Below, one piece after another: positions 9,327 through 19,327 of a stretch of DNA of 64,000 nt. The notes beneath the pieces are model-generated. The model saw nothing but the letters and a program-made list of their open reading frames with translations, searched no databases and had not been told where the DNA came from. Each line of letters begins with the position of its first letter. Position 1 is the stretch's first letter. The position numbers and the translations under genes were made by a program. This stretch comes from Sulfitobacter guttiformis (GTDB lineage Bacteria > Pseudomonadota > Alphaproteobacteria > Rhodobacterales > Rhodobacteraceae). The DNA is taken from positions 310,001 to 374,000 of the forward strand of contig NZ_RAQK01000001.1 of assembly GCF_003610455.1 (NCBI RefSeq), written 5' to 3'.

Positions 9327-10724
9327 TCAGCCCAGATGCGCCCGCACAAGCGCTACAAAATCATCACCACGCTTCTCGAAGCTGTCATATTGATCAAAGC
9401 TCGCTGCTGCAGGTGCCAATAATACAACATCCCCTGCCTCGGCCTCGGCAATTGCGCGTGCCACAGCGACAGCCATCGTGCCGCAGACCTCAGCCTCGAC
9501 CTTGAGCTGCATGGCAAACCCCGCCGCCTCGCGCCCGATGACATAAGCTTTACGCACCGTATCGACTGCACCAGACAGGCCTTCCAACCCGCCTTCCTTT
9601 TCGAGGCCGCCGCAGATCCACCGGATTGATCCAAACGCGGTCAGCGCTTTTGCCGCCGAATCCACATTTGTGGCCTTGCTGTCATTTACAAACCGCACAC
9701 CGTCTTTTTCGCCGATCGTCTGGCTGCGGTGTGGCAAGCCCGCAAAACTGTGGAAAGCCGCCTCTATCACGCGTGGCGCAATCGCCAGTGCGCGGCACGC
9801 AGCATAAGCACTGCAAGCATTCTGGTGGTTATGTGCACCAGGTAATCCGGCCACCCCGCGCAGATCGATCGAAGCCGCCTGCTTGCCGTTGCGGTACTCG
9901 CTCAGGAACCCCTTGCGCGCAAAGACGTTCCAGCCGGGACCACCCAGCTTGCGGTCCACACTTACGCGGATCACACGGTCATCGACCGCCCCCTCGCTCA
10001 GCTGCCCCGCTAGAAACGCGCCTTCCTGCTCGTCCACGCCAATAACAGCACGGTCTGGCCCGCCTTCTGCAAACAGCCTCCGCTTGGCCGCGAAATACCC
10101 GCCCATTCCTGCATGCCGATCCAGATGATCGGGACTGAGATTTGTAAAAACTGCAACATCAGGCGTCAGACTTCGCGCCAGATCCGTCTGATAGCTCGAC
10201 AGCTCCAGCACCACGACACCCCCATTTGACGCAGGCTCGATGTCCAGAACCCCACGCCCGATATTGCCTGCCAGCTGCGAATTACGCCCCGCATGCTCCA
10301 GTATGTGGTGGATCAGCGCCGAGGTCGTGGACTTACCGTTCGATCCGGTCACCGCGATCACCCTTGGGGCCACATCGAACATGTCCCACTCGGAGGTTGC
10401 AAAACTCTGGAAGAATAATCCGATATCATTGTCTACCGGCACACCGGCATCCAGCGCCGCCACAACAACGGAATTAGGCGCCGGATAGAGATGCGGAATA
10501 CCTGGGCTGACGATCAGCCGCGCAATTCCGTCAAAGGCATTGGCGCGTGCCAGATCAAGACATTCAAACCCTTCCGCTTCGGCCACTTCCCGTGCGGGCG
10601 GGTTATCGTCCCAGCACACCGGCACGGCATTCCCTGCCCGCAGTGCACGGGCCGCCGCAAGGCCGGAGCGACCCAAGCCCAAAACCGCAACACGCAAACC
10701 ACTCAAGCCCTGAACTGGTATCAT
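9327..10724 (-). CDS. murD: UDP-N-acetylmuramoylalanine--D-glutamate ligase
   Basis: Adds D-glutamate to UDP-MurNAc-L-Ala using ATP. 465 residues, standard for MurD. Seen: N-terminal [15 protein letters not shown], the P-loop [29 protein letters not shown], then the C-terminal domain with [23 protein letters not shown] and [19 protein letters not shown]. The start is preceded by GGGGAGAG eight bases away. A 174-base gap separates it from mraY, the longest break in the upper half of the cluster, with no clear hairpin or promoter that I can defend. Confidence 0.98.
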   Translation of the reverse strand: MIPVQGLSGLRVAVLGLGRSGLAAARALRAGNAVPVCWDDNPPAREVAEAEGFECLDLARANAFDGIARLIVSPGIPHLYPAPNSVVVAALDAGVPVDNDIGLFFQSFATSEWDMFDVAPRVIAVTGSNGKSTTSALIHHILEHAGRNSQLAGNIGRGVLDIEPASNGGVVVLELSSYQTDLARSLTPDVAVFTNLSPDHLDRHAGMGGYFAAKRRLFAEGGPDRAVIGVDEQEGAFLAGQLSEGAVDDRVIRVSVDRKLGGPGWNVFARKGFLSEYRNGKQAASIDLRGVAGLPGAHNHQNACSAYAACRALAIAPRVIEAAFHSFAGLPHRSQTIGEKDGVRFVNDSKATNVDSAAKALTAFGSIRWICGGLEKEGGLEGLSGAVDTVRKAYVIGREAAGFAMQLKVEAEVCGTMAVAVARAIAEAEAGDVVLLAPAAASFDQYDSFEKRGDDFVALVRAHLG

Positions 10725-10898
10725 CGTCGAACTCTCCCCGAGGGCATCGCGTGCCCAAATTTATCTGAACTACAGGTGTATCTGGAAAAAAGCGTCTGTT
10801 ACGGCGGACCGTACATCAACATGGTCCACAGGCTTTATTATTTTTCCCGAAAAACTTTGCCGTATGATGCAAAGCGCCAGCATTGGCTTGCCGCAGTG

Positions 10899-11981
10899 CT
10901 AGCGTACTTTCAATGTCGCGAGGCCGATCATTGCCAGAATCAGCGAAATAATCCAGAACCTGATTACGATTTGCGGCTCGGCCCAACCTTTTTTCTCATA
11001 GTGATGGTGGATCGGCGCCATTAAGAAAACCCGCTTGCCCGTACGTTTAAAGTACAGGACCTGAATAATCACCGAAAGCGCCTCGACCACGAACAGGCCG
11101 CCGACAATTCCCAGCACCAACTCATGCTTGGTGGCGACCGCAATAGCACCTAATGCACCGCCCAACGCAAGCGATCCGGTGTCGCCCATAAAAACCGCCG
11201 CAGGAGGGGCATTATACCACAAAAAGCCTAATCCGCCGCCAAAGATACCGGCCGTAAATATCAGGATCTCACCTGTGCCGGGCACGTAATGCACATCCAG
11301 GTAATCCGTGAAATCCACACGCCCTACTGCGTATGCAATCACTCCCAGCGCACCCGCTGCAATCATCACCGGCATGATCGCCAAACCATCGAGGCCGTCC
11401 GTGAGGTTCACTGCATTCGCAGAACCCACAATCACGATCATCGCGAAAGGAATAAACAGATACCCTAGGTTGATGAGGGTATTTTTGAATACCGGCAGCG
11501 CCAACTGGTATTGCAGCGTCTCGGGGTGGTATTGCGCTGCCCAAAACGATGCGACGCCCGCAATGGCAAAACCCAGCAACAGCCGTATTTTCGAGGAAAC
11601 GCCCGCGACAGTCTGCTTGCTCACTTTGGCGTAATCATCGGCAAAGCCGATGGCGGCAAAGCTCATTGTGACGAAAAGCACCATCCAGATGAACGGATTG
11701 TCGAGCCGCGCCCATAGCAGTGTCGAAGTGAGCAGCGCGCCCACAATCAACAGCCCCCCCATGGTTGGCGTTCCCGCCTTGGCGAAGTGGCCTTCTGGAC
11801 CGTCACCGCGGATGGGCTGGCCCTTCCCCTGGGTGCGGCGCAGCATGTCGATCAGTGGTCTGCCAAACAAAAATCCGAATACAAGGGCAGTCAGAAATGC
11901 GCCGCCTGCGCGAAAAGTGATGTAGCGAAACAGGTTAAAGAAATCGCCGCCATCCGACAGCAGGGTTAACCAATAGAGCAT
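10899..11981 (-). CDS. mraY: Phospho-N-acetylmuramoyl-pentapeptide transferase
   Basis: Polytopic membrane enzyme that moves phospho-MurNAc-pentapeptide onto undecaprenyl phosphate to make lipid I. The 360-residue protein has about ten membrane segments. Diagnostic motifs are [34 protein letters not shown] (the aspartate pair of the active site), [25 protein letters not shown] and the histidine stretch [12 protein letters not shown]. It is separated from murF by 77 bases. Confidence 0.98.
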   Translation of the reverse strand: MLYWLTLLSDGGDFFNLFRYITFRAGGAFLTALVFGFLFGRPLIDMLRRTQGKGQPIRGDGPEGHFAKAGTPTMGGLLIVGALLTSTLLWARLDNPFIWMVLFVTMSFAAIGFADDYAKVSKQTVAGVSSKIRLLLGFAIAGVASFWAAQYHPETLQYQLALPVFKNTLINLGYLFIPFAMIVIVGSANAVNLTDGLDGLAIMPVMIAAGALGVIAYAVGRVDFTDYLDVHYVPGTGEILIFTAGIFGGGLGFLWYNAPPAAVFMGDTGSLALGGALGAIAVATKHELVLGIVGGLFVVEALSVIIQVLYFKRTGKRVFLMAPIHHHYEKKGWAEPQIVIRFWIISLILAMIGLATLKVR

Positions 11982-12058
11982 ACATCGTCCTTACCAATTC
12001 AGCAGCGCACTGATCCACATCTTGTAGGATCGTGGTCTGCTCCCCCCGCATAGGGGCG

Positions 12059-13486
12059 TCACATATCTGTTACCGGATGGCCCATTTTACGGATGGCGTC
12101 AACGACCAGACCCAATTTCATACTGAGCGAACCTTTGGCCAGCACAACATCGCCTGCGTCGAGTTTGTGGCTTAGCCCATCGCACATTTCCGCCGCCGTC
12201 TCGGTCCAGTCGCCGCGCTGATGTGCGGGTAACAGATCATAAAGTGCGCGCATCAAGGGACCGACACAGTGGATAACATCCAGCGTTTTGGTCGCCTCCA
12301 GATGGGCAAGGCCCGCATGCAAAGCGACAGCATCGTCGCCTAACTCTTTCATATCGCCCAAAAAAGCAATCCGTCTGCCTTTGCCGATGCGGCCCACACC
12401 GTCAATCGTCTTGGCCCCGGCCAACACTTCGAGCGAAGCCGCAACTGAAGTGGGGTTCGCGTTATAACTGTCGTCAATCAGCGACAAACGCACATTAGCC
12501 TCGATCGGATCAAGTTGGATGACCTCGCGCTGGCCGCGCCCTTTATAGGGCGTCCAACGGCCAAGAACGACAATAGCCTGTGCCAGATCAGCACCGATCG
12601 CCTGTATGATGGCCAGCGCGCCCAGCCCGTTCATTGCAAAGTGCCGGCCCGGCGTGGCGAGTTTGAACAAAACAGGCTTATCGTCGAATTCAGCCTGAAC
12701 AACAGTGGTATCGCCCTGAATGCTCAGCTCTTTGAGCTTCCAGTCAAACCCGTGCTCGCCAAAGGCGATGCCGTGCAGCCGTTTATCCAGCGTCTTTGCG
12801 GCCAGAATAGGCGAGGTTTCCACATCGGCGTTATAGACCGCAGGTGCGCCCCGTTCGAGGCTGTCAAAAATACTGGCTTTTTCCAGCGCAATGCCGGTGA
12901 TGTTGTCAAATGCCTCAAGGTGGGCTGCGGCGACAGTGGTGATCAACGCGGCATGGGGCCGTGCCAGCATCGTCAGCGGTAGAATCTCGCCGGGATGGTT
13001 CATTCCCATCTCGATGATAGCATATTCCGTATCGGCAGGCATCCGCGCCAGCGTCAGCGGCACCCCCCAGTGGTTGTTGTAGCTGGCGATGGAGGCATGG
13101 GTGCGCCCTTGCGCCGACAGCATCGCCAGAAGCATCTCCTTGGTCGAGGTTTTGCCCACCGATCCAGTGATCCCGATGACCTTTGCCTGCGTGCGGGCCC
13201 GTGCCGCCGCTCCCAGCGCCTCCAGAGCCTTAAGGACATCATCCACAATCAACAGCGGCGCATCTTGGGCGACACCTTCTGGGATGCGGGACACCAACGC
13301 AGCTCCCGCCCCTTTTTCCAGCGCCATCGCGACGAATTCGTGACCATCGCGCACGTCTTTGAGTGCTACGAACAGGTCGCCTGCCTCAATCGTGCGGGTA
13401 TCGATCGAGACACCATTCACGGCCCAATCGCCCTGAACACTGCCGCCCGTTGCTGCCTTCGCCTCTGCTGCTGTCCACAAACTCAT
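12059..13486 (-). CDS. murF: UDP-MurNAc-tripeptide--D-alanyl-D-alanine ligase
   Basis: Adds the D-Ala-D-Ala dipeptide made by Ddl to the UDP-MurNAc tripeptide. The ATG at 13486 gives 475 residues, starting MSLWTAAEAKAATGG as MurF proteins do; an earlier in-frame ATG at 13597 lies inside murE and adds 37 residues in the wrong composition. The P-loop is GITGSVGKTSTKEML, followed by SYNNHWGVPLTLA and the C-terminal DDSYNANPTSV and GDMKELGDDA. The gap to murE is only 13 bases. Confidence 0.97.
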   Translation of the reverse strand: MSLWTAAEAKAATGGSVQGDWAVNGVSIDTRTIEAGDLFVALKDVRDGHEFVAMALEKGAGAALVSRIPEGVAQDAPLLIVDDVLKALEALGAAARARTQAKVIGITGSVGKTSTKEMLLAMLSAQGRTHASIASYNNHWGVPLTLARMPADTEYAIIEMGMNHPGEILPLTMLARPHAALITTVAAAHLEAFDNITGIALEKASIFDSLERGAPAVYNADVETSPILAAKTLDKRLHGIAFGEHGFDWKLKELSIQGDTTVVQAEFDDKPVLFKLATPGRHFAMNGLGALAIIQAIGADLAQAIVVLGRWTPYKGRGQREVIQLDPIEANVRLSLIDDSYNANPTSVAASLEVLAGAKTIDGVGRIGKGRRIAFLGDMKELGDDAVALHAGLAHLEATKTLDVIHCVGPLMRALYDLLPAHQRGDWTETAAEMCDGLSHKLDAGDVVLAKGSLSMKLGLVVDAIRKMGHPVTDM

Positions 13487-13499
13487 GCCGGTTGCCCCA

Positions 13500-14984
13500 T
13501 TACGCCAGTCTTCCGTCCAGTGCCGCGACCGCAACACTGGCCTGCTCCACATCATCAAAAGGCAACACATCGTCGCCAATGGTCTGGCCCGTCTCATGAC
13601 CCTTGCCAGCGATCAGCAGGGCATCGCCGGGCTGTAACACGTTGACCCCACGCAAGATCGCCTCGGCACGGTCGCCCACTTCAGTGGCGTCAGGACATCC
13701 CGCCATTACCGCAGCGCGGATGGTTGCAGGATCTTCGGAACGCGGATTGTCGTCGGTTACAAAAACCACATCGGCGTTTTCATGCGCCGCAGCCCCCATA
13801 AGCGGGCGTTTTGCACGGTCACGGTCACCGCCGGCCCCCACAATCGCGATCAGACGACCCATGACATGCGGACGCATTGCGGATAGTGCGGTTGCGATAG
13901 CATCGGGCGTATGGGCGTAATCCACAAACACCGCCGCGCCATTGTCGCGGGTCGCGGCCAATTGCATCCGGCCCCGCACAGTTGTGAGGTGGGGAATAGT
14001 GTCGAACACGTCCGCCGCATCCGCGCCGCAAGCAATCACCAGCGCCGCCGCGAGCAGCACGTTATCGGCCTGAAACCCCCCGATCAGCTCCAGCCGTTTT
14101 TGGTAGGTCTTTCCGCGCCAGTCAAACCGGAGGTCCTGCCCCGTTGCATCAAAGCGTTGTGCACGAAGGTGTAGATCACCCCCGTCACGGCCAACTGTAA
14201 TCACACCACAACCGCGCGCAGTGGCAATCGCTGCCATCTCTACACCCTTGGCGTCGTCAATATTTATCACTGCCGTGCCATCTTCTGGCAGCACCCGCGC
14301 AAACAGCGCGGCTTTGGCATCGAAATAGGCCTCGAAGGTTTCGTGATAATCAAGGTGGTCCTGGGTAAAGTTGGTGAACCCGGCCGCTTTAAGCGTCACA
14401 CCGTCAAGGCGGCGCTGGTCAAGACCGTGAGAAGACGCTTCCATTACAGCATGGGTAATACCGGCCTGCGCAGCCTGCGCCAATGTGCGGTGCAATGTGA
14501 TCGGCTCCGGCGTGGTATGGGCCAGCGGGGCGGACCATGCGCCCTCGACCCCTGTGGTGCCCAAATTGACCGCAGCCAATCCCATCTCTATCCAGATTTG
14601 CCGCACAAATGTGCTTACGGATGTTTTGCCATTGGTGCCCGTGACAGCAATCATAGTTTCAGGCTGCGCGCCGAACCACAGCGCCGCACTGCGCGCAAGC
14701 GCCTCACGCGGGTTCTCGGAGATTACAAGCGCAGCACCTGCCGTCCGGACCGCGACGCCGGCAAGCTGGGCGCCTTTCGCATCCGTAAGGATAGCAACCG
14801 CGCCCCGCTCAAGTGCTGCATCAACAAAGGTAGCGCCGTGCACTTCTGTCCCGGGTAGAGCGGCAAACAACTTGCCAGCGCCCACGCGGCGGCTGTCGAC
14901 TTCGATCCCAGTGAGATCGGGGTTTTCCCCCCCTGCGGCCATCAGCCCCAAGGAATTCAACGTGCTGCGGGATGGGGTGGTCAT
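13500..14984 (-). CDS. murE: UDP-MurNAc-L-alanyl-D-glutamate--2,6-diaminopimelate ligase
   Basis: Adds the third stem-peptide residue. The 494-residue protein has N-terminal VDSRRVGAGKLFAALPG, the P-loop AVTGTNGKTSVSTFVRQ, the carbamylated-lysine region and a C-terminal domain with VDYAHTPDAIATAL and DNPRSEDP. The DNPR signature is the meso-diaminopimelate-recognition motif (lysine-adding enzymes differ there), so the cross-linked residue is predicted to be meso-DAP, as in other Gram-negative bacteria. It follows ftsI after 16 bases. Confidence 0.98.
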   Translation of the reverse strand: MTTPSRSTLNSLGLMAAGGENPDLTGIEVDSRRVGAGKLFAALPGTEVHGATFVDAALERGAVAILTDAKGAQLAGVAVRTAGAALVISENPREALARSAALWFGAQPETMIAVTGTNGKTSVSTFVRQIWIEMGLAAVNLGTTGVEGAWSAPLAHTTPEPITLHRTLAQAAQAGITHAVMEASSHGLDQRRLDGVTLKAAGFTNFTQDHLDYHETFEAYFDAKAALFARVLPEDGTAVINIDDAKGVEMAAIATARGCGVITVGRDGGDLHLRAQRFDATGQDLRFDWRGKTYQKRLELIGGFQADNVLLAAALVIACGADAADVFDTIPHLTTVRGRMQLAATRDNGAAVFVDYAHTPDAIATALSAMRPHVMGRLIAIVGAGGDRDRAKRPLMGAAAHENADVVFVTDDNPRSEDPATIRAAVMAGCPDATEVGDRAEAILRGVNVLQPGDALLIAGKGHETGQTIGDDVLPFDDVEQASVAVAALDGRLA

Positions 14985-15000
14985 AGGGGCGCCTGCGGGA

Positions 15001-16797
15001 TCAGTTACTGCTGGTCAGCGTTATACCAGCGAGTTGTGCAGGTTCAATGGCCGGCCGCATATCAAGAAGGGGCGCGACACGGCGGATCATTTCTGCCGCG
15101 ATTGGAACGGCAGTCCAGCCAGCAGTGCGGCGCGGCTCCCCGCTTGACGTTTCGACAGGTTCGTCGAGCGTTACAATCAGCACAAATCGCGGGTTCTCCG
15201 CAGGGAACATCGACGCAAATGTCGTGATCGTCTTGTCCTTGTAATAACCGCCCCCGCGGGCCTTTGGCTTGTCGGCCGTGCCGGTTTTGCCAGCCACAAA
15301 ATACCCCGGCACTTCGGCAAACGTCGCCGTGCCATCATCCCCGATAACAACATCGCGCAGCATCCGGCGGGAAGCGGCAGCCACGTCCTCGCGCATCACG
15401 CGCTTGCCCAGTTGCGGGCCGTTTTGTTTAAGCAGGGTCGGCTTGACCACGCGGCCCCCGTTTGCGATCGCGGCATACCCTGCCGCAAGATGCATCGCGG
15501 TCGTCGAGATCCCATGCCCGTAAGAAATGGTTACCGCAGACAGGTCGGTATAGCGCGCGGGCAGCAAAGGCATACTACCGGAGGCTTCGATAATCTCGAA
15601 AGACGACTTATCAAATAGGCCCAGACTGCGCAAGAATTCCTGCTGGCGTTCTTTACCGATCATAAGCGCAAGGCGGCCAGTGCCCCTGTTCGAGGACTTT
15701 TCGATGATCTGGGAAACCGTAATGGAGCCGTAATTCTTGTTCCCGAATTCGCCGATCCTGTGGCCGCCGACCTTCATCGGACCTGCCGTATCAATCACTG
15801 TGTCGGCATTCACCAGCCCCAACTCCATCGCTTGGGCTACAGCAAAAATCTTGAACGTAGATCCAAGTTCGTACACCCCCTGAACCGAGCGGTTGAACAG
15901 CGGACTGTCGGACGGATCGCCATCGAGTGCGGGCCGCGGGCGGTTGTTAGGATCAAAACTGGGAAGCGAGACGACACTGACGATTTCGCCGGTCTGGACG
16001 TCCATCAGGATAGATGTCGCCCCCTTGGCGTTCATCAACTTCATCCCGCCATCAAGCACCCGCTCGGACGCGGCCTGCACCGACAGATCAAGGCTCAACT
16101 CAAGCGGCTTACCTGCATTGGCCGGATCTCGTAGGTAATTGTCGAAATATTTCTCCGCGCCTGCCACGCCGATCACCTCGGCGGCGCTCACTCCCTCGCG
16201 GCCGAAACTGGAGCCGCCCATGATGTGCGCGGCCAATTTACCATTAGGGTAGAGCCGCATGTCACGCGGCGCAAACAACAGACCCGGATCACCGATGTCA
16301 TGCACGGCCTGCATCTGCTCGGGGCTGATTTTCTTTTTCACCCACAAAAATTTGCGCGAGCCGGTGAAATCCTTGACCAGTCGCGCTTCGTCCAGATCGG
16401 GGAATATCTTTGCCAGCTTTTTCGCTGCCGCTTCCTTGTCGATCATATGCGGCGGCTGGGCATAAAGCGCGTGCGTGTCCAGATTGGTCGCAAGAATACG
16501 TCCGTTACGGTCGACAATATCGGCGCGGGTGTTGGCGATCACCGAGCCGGGCGCATGGGCTCGTGGCTCAACCGGATCGGAAACCGACAAAAGCCCCATG
16601 CGGGCACCCACAACGGCGAAGGCACAGAAGAAGCACACGCCCAAAACCAGCAGGCGGCCCTCCGCGCGGCTTCGATCTTTGTCGCGCATCTGCTCGTGGC
16701 GGATGCGACGATTTTGATGCTCGATCGCGTCGGGGTTTTCGCCTTTGGCGCGGGCCTCGAGGATACGCGCAAGCGGACGCAGCGGGGTGCGGATCAT
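15001..16797 (-). CDS. ftsI: Septal transpeptidase FtsI (PBP3)
   Basis: Class B penicillin-binding protein that cross-links septal peptidoglycan. 598 residues: a cytoplasmic basic N-terminus, one membrane anchor near residues 49-68 (LLVLGVCFFCAFAVVGARMG), the dimerisation domain, and the transpeptidase domain. The active-site motifs are STFK (in ELGSTFKIF, about residue 313), SSNRG (SxN) and KTGT (in AGKTGTADKPK). The start overlaps the ftsL stop in an ATGA junction. Confidence 0.98.
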   Translation of the reverse strand: MIRTPLRPLARILEARAKGENPDAIEHQNRRIRHEQMRDKDRSRAEGRLLVLGVCFFCAFAVVGARMGLLSVSDPVEPRAHAPGSVIANTRADIVDRNGRILATNLDTHALYAQPPHMIDKEAAAKKLAKIFPDLDEARLVKDFTGSRKFLWVKKKISPEQMQAVHDIGDPGLLFAPRDMRLYPNGKLAAHIMGGSSFGREGVSAAEVIGVAGAEKYFDNYLRDPANAGKPLELSLDLSVQAASERVLDGGMKLMNAKGATSILMDVQTGEIVSVVSLPSFDPNNRPRPALDGDPSDSPLFNRSVQGVYELGSTFKIFAVAQAMELGLVNADTVIDTAGPMKVGGHRIGEFGNKNYGSITVSQIIEKSSNRGTGRLALMIGKERQQEFLRSLGLFDKSSFEIIEASGSMPLLPARYTDLSAVTISYGHGISTTAMHLAAGYAAIANGGRVVKPTLLKQNGPQLGKRVMREDVAAASRRMLRDVVIGDDGTATFAEVPGYFVAGKTGTADKPKARGGGYYKDKTITTFASMFPAENPRFVLIVTLDEPVETSSGEPRRTAGWTAVPIAAEMIRRVAPLLDMRPAIEPAQLAGITLTSSN

Positions 16798-17144
16798 AGG
16801 TCATTCTCCGAATTCATCGTGGAGACATCGACAGGGTTGGTAATCGGGAGCAACTCCGGGATCGGGTACTGCACCTCGTCTACCTGTCCGAACTGGTCAG
16901 GATGCAGCGGCAAAAGCTGCAAGCGTTCGAAATTCATTTCCGCCAGCTCCCTGATGCGGTCGGGACGGTTGAGATACGCCCATTCCGCGCGCAATACGGC
17001 CAGCCGCGCATGCGTGTCACGGATCTGGGAATGCAATCTATCGGTCTGGTTCAGTACCGCCTGCGTGGCATAGTTTTCGCGGTAGGCCCAAAACGCGAGC
17101 CCAATAACGCCCAAAGCTGTCAAAACGTAGATCACGGATCTCAT
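16794..17144 (-). CDS. ftsL: Cell division protein FtsL
   Basis: A 116-residue bitopic protein. The single membrane helix spans residues 4-20 ([17 protein letters not shown]), followed by a periplasmic coiled coil (residues 25-65, with [25 protein letters not shown]) and the conserved end of the FtsL domain, [13 protein letters not shown]. FtsL forms a complex with FtsB and FtsQ that activates FtsWI. Position between rsmH and ftsI, with four-base overlaps on both sides, supports the call despite weak sequence conservation in this family. Confidence 0.93.
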   Translation of the reverse strand: MRSVIYVLTALGVIGLAFWAYRENYATQAVLNQTDRLHSQIRDTHARLAVLRAEWAYLNRPDRIRELAEMNFERLQLLPLHPDQFGQVDEVQYPIPELLPITNPVDVSTMNSENDL

Positions 17145-18124
17145 TGCTTCTTTTCCTTCATCATCGGCATGCCGATTGCCTTTGCCTCGATTGTGCCACT
17201 CGGGGCGTCCGTGCGCGTGGCGACCCGCAGTTTGGCACTGCGCGACCGCGGGTTTTCCTCCAGCTCCTGCGCGTCGGGTCCTATGGCCTTACGCGACTTG
17301 ATCTCGAACTGCGGTGCATCCTGCTCGATCTCGGGTGCAAAACGGTTTGCATTACCCCCTGCCCCCGCACGTGCGGTCAGGAACCGCTTTACCATGCGGT
17401 CCTCGACAGAGTGGAAAGTCACCACTGCCAGCTTACCGCCAGGCTTCAGCGCGCGTTCGGCGGCCATCAGACCCTCCCAAAGCTCGCCGTATTCGTTGTT
17501 TACTGCGATGCGCAACGCCTGAAACGTTCGGGTAGCAGGATGGCTCTGCCCCGGTTTGGCGCGGGGAAGACAGCTCTCGACCAGACGGCTCAACTCGGCC
17601 GTGCGCACGATCGGCGCTTCGGTGCGCGCAATGCACAACAGTTTTGCGATCCTGCGGCTGGCGCGCTCTTCCCCGTAGAGGAATATAATATTGGCCAGCT
17701 CCTCCTCAGAGGCTTCATTGACCAGATCAGCGGCAGAAGGCCCGTCTTGGGACATGCGCATATCAAGCGGCCCATCGCGCATGAACGAAAACCCGCGCTC
17801 TGCCAGATCAAGCTGCATGGAGGACACGCCCAGATCCAGCACGATGCCATCAAGGTCCTGACCATATTCATCCATCTTGGAGAACACGCCGTGTTGCATG
17901 ATGATCCGGTCGCCAAATTCACCGGCCCAAGGCTTTGCCATCTCGTGCGCCATTGGATCCCGGTCAACGGCAATCACCCTTTGCGCGCCTGCATCAAGTA
18001 GACCGCGAGTATAGCCGCCCGCACCGAATGTACCATCCAGCCATGTGCCGGCCACTGGCGCTACAGCCGCAAGCAGCGGCCTCAGAAGTACGGGGATATG
18101 GGGGGAGGTCGGGGTGGCAGCCAT
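17141..18124 (-). CDS. rsmH: 16S rRNA (cytosine(1402)-N(4))-methyltransferase
   Basis: RsmH (MraW) methylates N4 of C1402 in 16S rRNA using SAM. The 327 residues begin with [18 protein letters not shown] and [17 protein letters not shown], the SAM-binding glycine motif, followed by [34 protein letters not shown] and, near the end, [14 protein letters not shown]. All are family hallmarks. It starts six bases after mraZ ends, as in most dcw clusters. Confidence 0.98.
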   Translation of the reverse strand: MAATPTSPHIPVLLRPLLAAVAPVAGTWLDGTFGAGGYTRGLLDAGAQRVIAVDRDPMAHEMAKPWAGEFGDRIIMQHGVFSKMDEYGQDLDGIVLDLGVSSMQLDLAERGFSFMRDGPLDMRMSQDGPSAADLVNEASEEELANIIFLYGEERASRRIAKLLCIARTEAPIVRTAELSRLVESCLPRAKPGQSHPATRTFQALRIAVNNEYGELWEGLMAAERALKPGGKLAVVTFHSVEDRMVKRFLTARAGAGGNANRFAPEIEQDAPQFEIKSRKAIGPDAQELEENPRSRSAKLRVATRTDAPSGTIEAKAIGMPMMKEKKQ

Positions 18125-18130
18125 GACCTG

Positions 18131-18634
18131 TTACGCTCCCGGCGTTCCGTCCAGGAACTCCATCGGGTCAAAATCCTCAGGAAGCTCGTTAAGCCATGCC
18201 TCTTGCTTGGCGCGCTCTTGCGTATCATAGGTCTCGGGGTTCCAAATCTGGAAGGTATCGCCCGTTCCCATAAAGAAGGCCTCGTTGTCGAGGTTGATTT
18301 TCGAACGCAGCTTGGCTGGCAGCACAAGGCGTCCGGTTTCATCAACTGTGGTTGGAAAGGATTGTCCGTTGAACATAGCCTGAAGCATTTTGCGCTGCAT
18401 CGAGCCGCGGGGAAGCGCGTCGATCTTTGCGTCCACTTCCTCGATCGCGGCCATTGTATAGCATTCAAGGTAAGCGCGACGGTGATCGCCATAAACAATC
18501 ACCAATTCAGGGTTTTCACCGTTTTCCCAGTTCGGATCGGAGGCTTCCAGCACACGCCGAAAAGAGGCAGGTATAGATACCCGCCCCTTTGTATCGACTT
18601 TGTGCTGGCTTTCGCCTCTGAACCGTCGGCTCAC
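18131..18634 (-). CDS. mraZ: Transcriptional regulator MraZ
   Basis: MraZ binds TGGGN repeats upstream of the dcw cluster and represses it in enteric bacteria. I place the start at the GTG at 18634, giving 167 residues that open (M)SRRFRGESQHKVDTKGR, with AGGGACAG eight bases upstream; an ATG at 18709 adds 25 unrelated residues. There are two SpoVT/AbrB-like modules: VDTKGRVSIPASFR near residue 13 and VDETGRLVLPAKLR near residue 95. The acidic end (ELPEDFDPMEFLDG) is an extension. The gene is preceded by an extended leader with candidate MraZ boxes. Confidence 0.95.
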   Translation of the reverse strand: MSRRFRGESQHKVDTKGRVSIPASFRRVLEASDPNWENGENPELVIVYGDHRRAYLECYTMAAIEEVDAKIDALPRGSMQRKMLQAMFNGQSFPTTVDETGRLVLPAKLRSKINLDNEAFFMGTGDTFQIWNPETYDTQERAKQEAWLNELPEDFDPMEFLDGTPGA

Positions 18635-18734
18635 TATACTGTCCCTATTTGCGCGACTTGCGCTGTTATCGTCCTGCCTGCGCACACGTTGGTGCCTGTG
18701 AAGGTCCACAATTTTTGTGTGACCCCTTGGAAGT

Positions 18735-18774
18735 AAAAAGGGCGGGTTGATCTGCTGCCACTGATCAACCCGCC
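18735..18774 (-). terminator. Strong hairpin terminator inside the dcw leader
   Basis: A perfect 12-bp stem, GGCGGGTTGATC with GATCAACCCGCC (18741-18752 and 18763-18774) and a 10-base loop, is followed on the minus strand by CCTTTTTAC. It lies about 100 bases upstream of the mraZ start and in the same direction, so it would end a short leader RNA before mraZ unless read through. On the plus strand the stem is followed only by GCTTTATT. Confidence 0.85.
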
Positions 18775-18953
18775 GCTTTATTCCCGCCGCGAGGGTGGGG
18801 AAGTCCGACTGCGCGCGCCACCTGGGGGGATGTCTGCTCGCTCGCGCGCCGGATCTCTTGGTCTGATGAATTCGAGGCCTGTATGAAACCTGCTAGAGTT
18901 TTATTTAATTTTGGGGTCGTTTGGTGCCCCGTGTCTCGCTCTCATCCGATGCA
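18735..18953 (-). ncRNA. UpsM-like leader RNA upstream of mraZ
   Basis: In Rhodobacter sphaeroides an sRNA of about 206 nucleotides, UpsM, is made from the mraZ promoter and ends at a Rho-independent terminator inside a long dcw 5' leader. Here the same arrangement is visible: a gene-free stretch, a promoter-like sequence near 18960-18988, and a perfect terminator at 18735-18774, predicting an RNA of about 219 nucleotides. The 5' end is inferred from the candidate -10 box. I did not compare sequence with UpsM; the call rests on position, length and terminator. Confidence 0.5.
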
Positions 18954-18959
18954 CTAGGG

Positions 18960-18988
18960 ATGCCATGGGAAATCATGGGCGTCTACAA
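18960..18988 (-). promoter_or_regulatory. Candidate dcw/UpsM promoter with TGGGN pair in the spacer
   Basis: Reading the minus strand, TTGTAG (18988-18983), a 17-base spacer and TGGCAT (18965-18960) make a plausible sigma-70 promoter. On the plus strand the spacer and -10 edge contain TGGGA-AATCA-TGGGC (18966-18980), two TGGGN units at the 10-base period used by MraZ. Binding there would block the promoter. The -10 match is weak. Confidence 0.35.
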
Positions 18989-19134
18989 TTAATTTAAAAT
19001 TTCGCCATAGATCCTAGTCGGAATCTGCGCGCCCAATTGAAATATTAACTTATGTTTTGAAAAAAAGAGGCATACCTAGCGATATATAAACAGATAGTCA
19101 CTACATATGGTGTCAGAATAAGTGTGCTTAAATT

Positions 19135-19149
19135 TCCCACAAATTCCCA
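19135..19149 (-). promoter_or_regulatory. Pair of MraZ-type TGGGN boxes
   Basis: On the minus strand TGGGA (19149-19145), five bases, TGGGA (19139-19135). The 10-base period and TGGGN sequence are those of MraZ operators. It lies between the distal four-box cluster and the candidate promoter. Confidence 0.5.
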
Positions 19150-19168
19150 GAAAAGTTACACGTCAAAG

Positions 19169-19177
19169 TTATCCACA
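19169..19177 (+). promoter_or_regulatory. DnaA-box-like nonamer
   Basis: TTATCCACA matches the DnaA box consensus TTATNCACA exactly. A single copy in a regulatory region can be chance, but here it lies 20 bases from MraZ-type boxes upstream of the division cluster. Confidence 0.4.
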
Positions 19178-19294
19178 AGCTATATTCCCGTTCTGTTCCT
19201 ATGTAAATCCAATTCCAGACGCCGAATCGAGCATGAGTTCCCAAAACAAGCTGATTCCAGCCCATTGATTCACAGCGCCGAAGCGAAGCTTCCC

Positions 19295-19327
19295 ATCATT
19301 TCCCACCACCTCGCCCATTATTTCCCA
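19295..19327 (-). promoter_or_regulatory. Cluster of four MraZ-type TGGGN boxes
   Basis: Minus-strand TGGGN units begin at 19327, 19317, 19305 and 19295, with spacings of 10, 12 and 10 bases (TGGGA, TGGGC, TGGGA, TGGGA). Direct TGGGN repeats with about a 10-base period are the known MraZ binding pattern. The cluster is about 660 bases upstream of the mraZ start, much further than in enteric bacteria. Confidence 0.6.
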
